Source: Sabethes cyaneus (lineage: Eukaryota > Arthropoda > Insecta > Diptera > Culicidae). From it: DNA of 64,000 nt. Below are positions 55,622 to 64,000 of this stretch, piece after piece. The stretch's first letter is position 1. Every line of letters begins with the position of its first letter. Location: assembly GCF_943734655.1 (NCBI RefSeq), contig NC_071354.1, positions 174,626,411-174,690,410 on the forward strand, given 5' to 3'. The notes under the pieces were generated by a model. That model was not told the origin of the DNA, made no database searches, and was given only the letters and a program-made list of their open reading frames with translations. A program made the translations under genes and the position numbers.

Positions 55622-57408
55622 CCTTTATGCCACACACTGTCGAATGCTTTTTCTATGTCTAGAAGAGCAACTCCAGTAGAATAGCCGTTGGCTTTATTAG
55701 CTCGTATCATATTAGTCACTCTGAGCAATTGATGAGTAGTGGAATGCCCATGTCGAAAACCAAATTGTTCATCTGCAAAAATGGAATGTTCAGTAATATG
55801 TGACATCATTCTGTTGAGAATTATTCTCTCAAATAATTTACTTATGGATGGAAGTAAACTAATTGGCCTATAGCTTGAAGCCTCCGCTGGATTTTTATCT
55901 GGTTTTAAGATAGGTGTAATCTTAGCAGTTTTCCATAAGTTAGGAAAATATGCTAATTTAAAACAGTTATTAAATATTTTAACCAAAAGTTGATAAGCGA
56001 TTTCAGGGAGTTTTTTAATTAAAATGTAAAATATCCCATCGTCACCAGGAGCTTTCATATTCTTGAATTTTTTGATAATTGAACGAACCTCATCCAAGTC
56101 AGTTTCAAATACTTCATTAGGTGAGACGTTATAAGTAGAAATTTGATCATATTTTTGTGAGACATCGTTTTCAACTGAGCTCACCACGTTCAAATTAAAA
56201 TTATGAACATTTTCAAACTGCTGAGCAAGTCTTTGAGCCTTTTGTTCATTTGTTAATAGAATATGATCGCCATCTTTAATTGCAGGAATAGGTTTTGATG
56301 GTTTCTTCAGACTTTTTGACAATTTCCAGAAAGGTTTTGAATAAGGCTTTAACTGCTCAATCTTATTCGCAAACTTTTCATTCCTCAAAGCAGTAAATTT
56401 TTGTTTTATCTCTTTTTGTAATTCTTTATAAACAATTTTCATAGCAGGGTCTCGAGTTCGTTGATATTGACGCCTACGTACATTTTTCAGCCTAATAAGC
56501 AATTGAAGATTGTCATCAACAATTGGAGTATCTAATTTCATTTGGACCTTCGGAACAGAATTGGCCCTGGCTTCAATAATAGCACTTCTCAAAGCTTCCA
56601 AAGCTGAATCAATATTGGTTTTACTTTGCAAACTTACTTCATGATTCAAATGATTCTCAATATGAGACCTGTATCTTTCCCAATTGGCCTTGTGATAATT
56701 AAACACAGATTTAATAGGGTTTAAAATTGTCTCATGTGATAAACAAAAAGTGATTGGGAGATGATACGAATCAAAATCAGCATGAGTAATTAACTCGCTG
56801 CACGCATGACTTTGGTCGGTTAGAACCAAATCAATTGTAGAAGGATTTCTTGTAGAAGAAAAACATGTAGGCCCATTTGGACATAAAATGGAATAGTATC
56901 CAGATGAGCAATCATTAAAAATAATTTTTCCGTTAGAATTACATTGAGCATTATTCCATGATCGGTGTTTAGCATTAAAGTCACCGATAATTAGAAATTT
57001 TGAGCGATTCCTTGTAAGTTTTTGCAAGTCGCCTTTCAGAAAATTTATTTGTTCGTTTGTACACTGGTAAGGGAGATACGCAGCCGCAACGAATAATATT
57101 CCAAGTTCCGTTTGAACTTCAATCCCCAATGCTTCAATAACTTTTGTTTCAAGATGAGGAAGAGTGCGATGTTTAATTTGACGGTGGATAACAATAGCAA
57201 CTCCACCGCCAGAACTATGAATTCTATCGAACCTATGTACCACGTAGTTGGGGTTATATTTTAGTTTGATATTTGGCTTTAAAAAAGTTTCGGTAATAAC
57301 TGCAATGTGCACTTTATTGACAGTTAAAAAATTGTAAAACTCATCTTCGTTCGCTTTTAATGAACGAGCGTTCCAATTTAGAAATTGTATTGAATTATTT
57401 AAAGTCAT
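55622..57408 (-). pseudogene. Juan-like ORF2: endonuclease and 5' part of RT, broken
   Basis: A long open frame starting MTLNNSIQFLNWNARSLKAN. The APE-type endonuclease is complete in motifs: NWNARSL, ITETFLKP, GGGVAIVIH, IGDFNAKHRSWN, STIDLVLTD and the terminal SYHLPI. RT motifs follow: MKAPGDDGIFYILIKKLP, SSYRPISLLPSISKLFERI, FGFRHGHSTTHQLLRV and LDIEKAFDSVWHKG. It stops at the inserted element; the YADD box and thumb are missing. Long uninterrupted frame suggests recent insertion. Confidence 0.85.
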
Positions 57409-58072
57409 TGCTGAACTTCAACTTCATTATAATTTCATATGTATAATTTGTTCCAATTCGAATAGCTTCGGTCATGGAACTTGCTTGCAACAAAGAAGTC
57501 ATTAGAGTAGACATAGCTTGTTGCAAAAATAAGTTTATCCTGGGCAGTGGTTGGAGAATTCGCGAAAAAGTGATCATTTGAATCGATGAACATCCCTCAT
57601 GAACATACACTATTCGCCTGCCTCGCCGATAATGCACGCATCAGCTTTGAATTTTATCACGAACAGAACCTCAATGTGAACATCAGAATTCTTTCAAAAA
57701 TTGAATATTGAACATTGAGTGAGTTCGATTTTTCGGCTATAAAATGCCCGGGGACGTCGGAAAGTATTCAAAATAATATTACCACGAAAAGGGAATAGTT
57801 TAAAGTAGTGTTAGTGGCTTTACAAGCAGCAGAAAGCGTCGATTCGCACTTTTGCGTTGCTCACGATATTCGTATATTCAGCGATGCTACGTAGCGTGAG
57901 TGTATGTTGCTCATTGTTATAGGCGAATTGAACCACTCGCGTAGCTGTTTTATCATGATAAAAACCGTTTGCCGATGCTCGGCGTATCTATTCATTTTGC
58001 GAGTTTCCCAACCTCTGATCCTGGGTAATCATACCTAGGTCGTCAATGGCATCGTCCCTAGGTAGCCCAGGA
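57409..58072 (-). other. Region between Juan-like ORF1 and ORF2
   Basis: Contains no ORF that I can place. In Juan elements ORF1 and ORF2 are close, so this roughly 660-bp gap may include an insertion; the boundaries were not resolved. A GGTAATCATACCTAGGTCGT-type stretch near 58020 is palindromic with AGGTAGCCCAGG. Confidence 0.35.
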
Positions 58073-59099
58073 TTAATGTTTTTTTTTGGAGTTGCCTGGA
58101 ATAACAGGTATGTCCAAGTTTCTGGCTAAGGCCGAAGCATATGATTTACCTGGCCTAGCTTGTACGGGTAGGTAATTCACAGGTTCTGCACTAACTACCG
58201 GTGGAATTTGTTCACGCTTAGGATTTTGTTTACCCTGATTTCTTCGCTGTAAAATAGCGATTCTAACAGGGCAATCAAAAGAATTACTTTTATGATTATT
58301 ACCACAATTTGCGCATTTGTATTGGTTTTGCTCCTTCACTGGACAATCGTCCTTTTTGTGCGAAGGACTGCTGCAAATCATGCACTTGGAGTCCAAGTGA
58401 CAATTTTTTGTGCCGTGACCATATTTTTGACATGAGCGACACTGGGTTAAATGAGGAATATTTCCTCCAAACTTTTTGTATAGTTCCCACTTTACACGCA
58501 CGTGAAATAAAACACGTGCCTTTTCTAAAATATTTAAACTATTTATCTGATTTCGGTTGAAATGAACCAGGTAAAATTGCTGTGAAATGCCCCCGGTTTC
58601 CCGAATTTGACGTTTTTTCTTCATTTGAATTACTTGGATAGGGGAAACGCCAAGTAATTCTGTTAATTCAAATTTAACCTCATCAACGGATTGATCGGTT
58701 GAGAGACCTTTTAAAACAGCCTTGGTCTTTCATTCCGGCAGTCGAATGTATAAAATTTATACAACTTTTCAGTTAAATACTGAATAAGCAAATTAAATGA
58801 GTCTTCCGTTTCGGCCAGCACGCGACACTCGCCTCTACGGCCGATTTGATAATTGACCTTAGCGGTAGGAACTCGCAAAGAAAGCTCCTTCCGAAAATTT
58901 TGAAATTCGGTAACATATACCACAATAGGTGGAATTTTACCCCTTTTGTTAACGACATTTTTTTCATTAATAATATTAGTATCTCCGGCTTCTTGCTCGG
59001 AGAGAACGGAAAATTGATTTTCACTAGCAACGCTAGAATTTAAGAGGGTATAGCCCTCTTTCTCTTCCCGAGGCGAGCTTTCTTACTACGACCTGACAT
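58073..59099 (-). pseudogene. Juan-like ORF1 (gag-like) with zinc knuckles, frameshifted
   Basis: Start MSGRSKKARLGKRKR at 59099; a stop follows after 19 codons, and the homologous frame continues elsewhere (VYVTEFQNFRKELSLRVPTA at 58923, CRVLAETEDSFNLLIQYLTE). The 3' part at 58073-58624 encodes VKWELYKKFGG and three cysteine knuckles: CRSCQKYGHGTKNC, CMICSSPSHKKDDC, CANCGNNHKSNSFDC. RNA-binding protein of the LINE; at least two frameshifts make it inactive. Confidence 0.8.
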
Positions 59100-59785
59100 T
59101 TAGAAGAAAATAAAATAGTTTTTCAAAAAATAGATAGACAAAAATGGATACACTAAAAATCTTTAGCCTTTCGGTAGCCTTTAGAAAGACTGATTACACA
59201 CGTGGTGAATTTATAGGTAACCTAACCAACAGGCACCGCAAAAGAAATAATAGAGGTTTTCCGTCAGATCATACCCCTCCTTTTCTTATTTTTTCTCAAA
59301 AGTACTCCCAATACGAGTGACAATGGTGCAAAAATATATTTTTTTCGTTGACTCTAGAATTTACTACGATTTTTTAAACAATGCAAATTGCAAGAATGTT
59401 GAGTTTCTTTTCACCAAATCACGAATGTTGAGTTTTAAAAAATTCGTTTCGGCTGCACTGTTTATCAAAATTTTCAGGTTTTCTGGCAGCATTGCATAAC
59501 AGTTTTTGACATATGTGTATCAGCGGTAGAGTGAAAAGGATAAAACGAATGAAAAGCTAATGATTACCTTCTTTTTCATTTCGTTTGTTGCTTGCCACAA
59601 GAGTAAAGAGTGGCACAAATGGTTTCGAAGTGGTGAAAATAGAGGACGCTGGTACAAAAAGGCATGTAAGACATCCGAGAAGTGACCGGTTGAAATATAC
59701 GTATTTTAGTTTTTCATTTTTACAGTAGTTAGAGGCTTTAATAAAGAAAGTTTTATATGGGTATCATTTCTAAGAGTCAAAACCG

Positions 59786-59945
59786 AACATTTGTCGACTA
59801 ACATTTGAAAGGGGCGGATAAGCCAACTGTCAAACAGAACTAGTGAGAGTTCATTTTCCTATGCTGCTCCAACAAAAAATAACTCTCACTCGTTCTGTTT
59901 CACAGTTGGCTTATCCGCCCCTTTCAAATGTTGGTCGACATTTAG
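59786..59945. mobile_element. 160-bp MITE with about 65-bp arms
   Basis: Left arm AACATTTGTCGACTAACATT, GAAAGGGGCGGATAAGCCAA, CTGTCAAACAGAAC. The right arm is the inverse (AAATGTCGACCAACATTTGA). A spacer of about 30 bp. No ORF. Confidence 0.77.
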
Positions 59946-60756
59946 TGAAAAAAAAATTTTTTGACGGAAAACCTCTATTTTAAACTCTGGGTAAAAACCA
60001 GGAGCTAGTAAAATATGCGAAGATCTGAACGACAGCTCGAATCACGTTTACAGATCATTTCTCGCGTCACTTTTCATTTCGTCCAATGTAACAAATGTAA
60101 ACAAATCCGGTTTATCACAACAAATTATTGCTCTTTTTAAACTCTATGTTATACAAAAACACCTGCCCAAATAGAATTATTTTGAGGTTAAAAAATTAGC
60201 ATTATCAAAATGTCCAATGTGCACATTCGAATTACGGATGACTGACTGTTACTTCTGTCGGTCTCATCTGATGTCCAAAGTGCAAAAAAAATCAAAACAA
60301 ACCCAATCTGTACATTGGACGTTTAGCAAGTGAAAGTTTTTTTTTCGCATTATTTATGCATTTTAAGTGAAACAAGCGGCCTAATATTGAAAAATATCCT
60401 CGAAAATAGCGTAGCACGGCAACGCACGTATTTTACGGTGATCTCGCTTAATTTATGTGCAATAGCCTGGAAAAATAAAAACGTCCAAAGTACAGCATGA
60501 GATGGTAAACAGTCCAATGTAACTTTTTCCATAATAAACCAAAACTGCTTAGTTTTAATTAGATTTTTATTATCTCCGTTAAATATTGAATGTTATTATT
60601 CATCAACCACGTTGAGTGAATGACTGAAAATTATTTCATTTTGATACAATTTAAAGTTCAATTCGAAGAACTTCGATCTCGTTTTTCTCAATATGGTGGA
60701 ATTGTTACATTGGACGAAATCAAAAGTGACGCGAGATTTATATAATGTTTGGTGCA

Positions 60757-61123
60757 TTAAAAAAATTTACCGAACGTTCTGCCACAGAACAGAACTGGAA
60801 GTCCGAACGATTCGGCGATCAAAACTGGTAACAGAATCTTTTTTGTTTTTATTTTTCTTTGGGAAGGTTTTCGCATAGAAGCAAATAAAAGCAATATAAG
60901 CAGAACGCTCGCTGCCAATCGCATAGCAGCTTTCACATGCTTTCGTGTGCATTCGTATGCGTTCGTGTGTTTTCGTGGAAAAAAGTGACTCGCTACCGCC
61001 AGGTTCGCTAGTATCTGTAGAAGGTACCATGTACGAGTTTGGATTTCTACTTCCACTTCTGTTCTGTGGTTCTGCTGTTTATAGATTTCGGTAAAATTTT
61101 ACCGAACCGATTTAGTGTGTAGG
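60757..61123. mobile_element. Degenerate inverted-repeat element, TTTACCGAA motif and GTGTGTA end
   Basis: TTCTGCCACAGAACAGAACT at 60777 is mirrored by CTTCTGTTCTGTGGTTCTGC near 61050. TTTACCGAA lies near both ends, and the right end TTTAGTGTG|TA resembles the CACACTTA element family (21044 and 35730). Left end unclear. Confidence 0.5.
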
Positions 61124-61358
61124 TAGCAAGTAAATATGGTTGAATTTTTTACCCAAATAATTTTTTACCTATATCTGACTTATTTACAGGTCAACTTTTT
61201 TAAGAGTGTGATATAAACTGTCAACAAGACGTCTAAGCTTCATTTCAAGCTTATGGGTCGAGGAGTCAAGTTTTTTAAACCAGTATTCGTAGTAAATCGT
61301 TTTGCGACATTTTCCATTTTCGAAAATATAAAAGTTTATATTTCTTTACAGCCAGATA

Positions 61359-62303
61359 ATGGCCGATGATTTACAAAACTATAAACTGCAGCTTCAACAG
61401 GTACGTATGGCATTGCATGCAAAAAAAGCATTCATTATTGTTTTTCTGACGCTGTGTTTACTTTGTTTTCAATTCTAGGTTGAAGCTGCTTTACTCACGG
61501 ATCCGGAAAATTCGGAGTTACTAAAGCTCAAACAGGATTTGGAAGAAGTCATTGATCTAACGAAGGATCTGATTCGCGCCCAGCAGGAAGCTGAACAGAA
61601 AAAGAGTGCATACGTAGAGCCGGCCAGCACGAGCTATTTTGATGCATTTTCTGCCGCAGAAAAGAAACCCTCTAAACCTCTCGTTATATGGAAAGTTGGC
61701 GACAAGTGCTCCGCCAAGTGGATCGAAGATGGGCAGTAAGTTACTAATGCTAAAACTTTGTCTATTTGTACCAGAGATACTTACGTCAGTTTCTGTTTTT
61801 GTTTTGCAGATATTACGATGCTACCATCGAAGCAATTACAGATAATGGGGAAGTCAGTGTTGTATTCGATGCTTATCAGAATCGGAGTACGACTGTTATA
61901 GCGGAACTAAAGGAAAGGAAGATCCGTAACGAAGTATTCCCTTCAAATAGTAACAAGTAAGTAGCATATAAAAGTATAAAAAGTATAGCATATACTTTTA
62001 GCGGCTATGTAATAATCATCCTTTCGTTCTAGGCGAATGCGACCGAACCAGAAAGAATATCTCAAGAAGAAAAAACAAAAGAAGCAACAACGTTTCAAGG
62101 AACTTGAAGAAGAACGAGAGTCGGAGAAAAACAAATGGCTTCAATTTGCAGCGAAGAACACCAAAAAGACTGGTGTAAAGTGTAAAAGCATATTCGCCTC
62201 GCCGGAAAATGTAAATGGGCGGGTCGGAATCGGCACCTGTGGCGTTTCGGGTAAACCGATGACCGAGTTCACCCACGGGGAAAAGTATCGCAAAGGGGTG
62301 TAG
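61359..62303 (+). CDS. SMNDC1: Survival motor neuron domain-containing protein 1 / splicing factor 30
   Basis: Exons 61359-61400, 61479-61735, 61810-61956, 62033-62303; phases agree and give 238 residues, the same length as the human protein. It begins MADDLQNYKLQLQQVEAALL with a helical, Gln/Glu-rich N-terminus. The Tudor domain at about 83-140 (WKVGDKCSAKWIEDGQYYDA, VSVVFDAYQNRSTTVIAEL) reads symmetric dimethylarginine on Sm proteins. A lysine-rich helix follows (KKKKQKKQQRFKELEEERES), then the conserved tail KSIFASPENVNGRVGIGTCG and SGKPMTEFTHGEKYR. It acts in spliceosome assembly (tri-snRNP recruitment) in the nucleus. An acceptor TTTACAG 7 bases before the ATG marks a 5' UTR intron. Confidence 0.95.
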
Positions 62304-62394
62304 GTGGCAGGGCTTGTTTATTGAATGTTTTCTACGTAACATACTTGCGCTCTATCGGATTATCCAATATTCTTAGCTGGTAAATATATAAAAT

Positions 62395-62400
62395 AATAAA
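62395..62400 (+). promoter_or_regulatory. Candidate poly(A) signal for SMNDC1
   Basis: AATAAA within TATATAAAATAATAAAAAAC, at the usual distance for a short 3' UTR. Confidence 0.5.
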
Positions 62401-63075
62401 AAACGCTCTACGAAACTAAAATACATGGCTTTTGTCGTAGTTTTCTTCGAAACATCTACAGCGCATCCGCTGCTGCATTAATCGTGAAAGTTTTGATCCA
62501 AACGGAATAGTTTTTACGAAAATATTCACGGAAAACCTTCCTTTAGTGAGACATCTGTGAATTTGCTCTCGACATAGTATTGTGGTTAGTGCTTAGAATA
62601 TTAGTTTTTGTCTAAGCCACTTGCCCAGCCACTTACCCACAGTCACCCAGCTTACCAGCGACAAATTCGATGAAAGTTGAGAAACCCCGGTTTAAAATTG
62701 GGGTCATGGAAAAGAAAAAAAGAACTTTTTCAATTTGGTCTCGCTTTAGCAAGGTTTTCGAATGGAAAACAATAATGTATGAAAAACAATAGATCTTGTT
62801 TCCACAAATAAACTAGATAAACTCTTAAATGCTTTTTTAAGTATCTCATTGTTTCCCCCCTTTTCTTTAGTTGTCCAAGAACGGAACATCCAATGGTAAA
62901 TCGGAAAATGACGCGGTCAAAAGTCTTTCTTCATTGATAGCCACTCATAGCAAGTCAAGCTTCGTGCAAATGAAATGAGGTAAAGGGAAATGAGGTCTTG
63001 ATTAATGATAGAAACGTAGTATTTGCCTAAAAATCTACAAATAAACGCAACTCAACAATAATAATTATAAACATC

Positions 63076-63104
<29 letters not shown>
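63076..63104. repeat. (TTA)n microsatellite
   Basis: About ten uninterrupted TTA/ATT units in AT-rich intergenic DNA. Confidence 0.85.
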
Positions 63105-63106
<2 letters not shown>

Positions 63107-63850
63107 AAACTCTCATAAAAAGGAATGACAAAAATTGATAGGAATAAGGAACAAGAAAGCTAGAAGAAATAATTGCATTTAATACCGTAACCGATACGAA
63201 ACGTAATTATCGGAGATAAAATAATCATATGATGTTTGCTAAATGCTGAGGACGTACATTATTGTATAAGTGTATTACACAGTTGGTTCTCTTAGATGCT
63301 ATTAACACTTAAGTGTATTACAGATATGCGCTTATGAAACTATTTCAGGTTATAAATTATTAATCCGGCTGCAAATCTCAACAAATCTTTAGTACACTGG
63401 TATCAGTAGTAGTTAGTGGTACGTAAAGTAGTAGTTTGAATAAGTGTCATCTCGATAAATAAACTTTAATCGTAAATTAAGACGTTACTAGGAAAAATAC
63501 GGTATTTACAATAGCAGAACGTTAAACGACTCGACGGCGGTACTTGACCAATATCTCACACTTATTGCTTAAAGATTGCGCGTAATTTTTGTAATTATAA
63601 AAAAAAGTTTTCTTATCGATTTTTTGATTTTGCTTCAAATACTTTTTACTTAAGTTGTCGCTTCAGACTATTGGTTCGCTTTGGTGGTCAACTGACAAAT
63701 TTTTGTTCTGTATCTATTTATAAATGTACAAATATTGTTCCTATCTTTCTAACTACTGCAGAAAAAAAATATTTTCGGTATGTTACGTGTGTTGAACAGT
63801 TGTTTGTTGTTTTGCAACTGAGTAAAGCAGGCTAATCGGTTGTTTGGCGT

Positions 63851-64000
63851 TCACACGTCGTCTACGTAGTGTCCGTGGACCACAGCTGATTGATGGTATC
63901 GTCGTCGCGAGGCAAAGTCTTCGTTCTCTTCGTTTAGTTGAGCGGCCGCCAAAGGAACGTTTGGACATGATGGCGTCACCACTACCTGCTCATAATCATG
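63851..64000 (-). CDS. Possible terminal coding exon of a minus-strand gene (partial)
   Basis: Read on the minus strand from the window edge, one frame is open for 49 codons and ends in TGA: HDYEQVVVTPSCPNVPLAAA, then QLNEENEDFASRRRYHQSAV and HGHYVDDV. Codon use and GC are higher than in the flanking DNA. I do not recognise the protein. An alternative overlapping ORF starting MSKRSFGGRSTKRRERR (63968) looks like the shadow frame. Could also be chance. Confidence 0.35.
   Translation of the reverse strand, partial: HDYEQVVVTPSCPNVPLAAAQLNEENEDFASRRRYHQSAVVHGHYVDDV

Larger units (their letters stand above)
55225..59110 (-). mobile_element. Juan-like LINE (Jockey clade), interrupted by an inverted-repeat element
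   Basis: The minus-strand element runs from ORF1 (start about 59099) through ORF2 (57408 onward). ORF2 breaks at VWHKG where the 283-bp element at 55339-55621 is inserted. Beyond it, 55338-55225 resumes exactly in register (LITKLLNFNFPIYIVKILQN, YLTDRFLQVVSRGE), proving one LINE on both sides. The end after SRGE does not match other copies, so the 3' part is deleted. The 5' leader is unresolved near 59110-59250. Confidence 0.83.
59250..61340. other. Intergenic DNA upstream of SMNDC1 with small inverted-repeat elements
   Basis: No gene recognised. It contains the element at 59786-59945 and a looser inverted repeat at 60757-61123. Otherwise AT-rich. Confidence 0.4.
62304..63780. other. 3' flank of SMNDC1 and intergenic DNA
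   Basis: AATAAA at 62395-62400, 92 bases after the SMNDC1 stop, is a good poly(A) signal. A microsatellite lies at 63076-63104. The right end is probably the 3' UTR of a minus-strand gene entering at the window edge. Confidence 0.45.

Noticed and set aside
1..64000. CRISPR array, operon or phage/plasmid structures
   Set aside because: No regularly spaced repeats, Shine-Dalgarno-led gene strings or prokaryotic genes; spliced insect genes throughout.
1..64000. Canonical tRNA, rRNA or snRNA genes
   Set aside because: Only SINE-borne tRNA-like heads with decayed boxes were found; none can fold as an intact tRNA by inspection.

Overview
Animal (insect) nuclear DNA: AT-rich, with spliced genes, long introns, short GT..AG introns inside compact genes, and many decayed retrotransposons and small inverted-repeat DNA elements. 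Gene content resembles a dipteran. The Jockey-clade LINE on the minus strand at 55.2-59.1 kb looks like mosquito Juan elements, so a TE-rich (perhaps culicine) mosquito is the best guess; this is inference, not proof. All exon boundaries were set by hand from splice signals, reading phase and protein-family knowledge.

Left 29 kb (plus strand): one large gene, the SARM1/Ect4 orthologue (ARM-SAM-SAM-TIR NAD hydrolase). Two alternative 5' coding exons (5292-5655, itself spliced to 1-116; and 8734-9015 with its own start) join the common exon at 17269 in the same phase. The core lies at 17269-17360, 17464-19435, 19509-19675 and 27048-27213. The last exon ends in TGA followed by CTAG, and the same frame stays open for 317 more codons to 28170, a strong candidate for regulated stop-codon readthrough. 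Its introns hold LINE, SINE and DNA-element debris, including nested insertions.

Middle (29-45 kb): Tsen54 (minus, 29422-30993, apparently with one extra base in an A run), bicaudal/NAC-beta (minus, 34087-34557), an FKBP8/Zonda-like tail-anchored immunophilin (plus, 39663-41121) and ARMC6 (minus, 43366-45016). Between them lies a dense field of non-autonomous DNA elements, several with exact target-site duplications, a 562-bp foldback element, and a 1.26-kb element that carries its own spliced 121-codon reading frame.

Right (45-64 kb): palindromic elements; a Juan-like LINE fragment; an intact seven-exon 1088-residue gene (49067-53322, plus) of a transposase-like family that I cannot name, with a BED-like zinc finger; a Juan-like LINE split by a 283-bp element; SMNDC1/SPF30 (plus, 61359-62303); and possibly the last exon of a minus-strand gene at the window edge.

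The host genes are housekeeping or signalling functions (tRNA splicing, nascent-chain handling, mitochondrial/ER immunophilin, pre-mRNA splicing, axon degeneration/immunity) and do not form an operon or a shared pathway. The most interesting observations are the SARM readthrough extension, the intact transposase-like gene, and the element carrying a spliced ORF.
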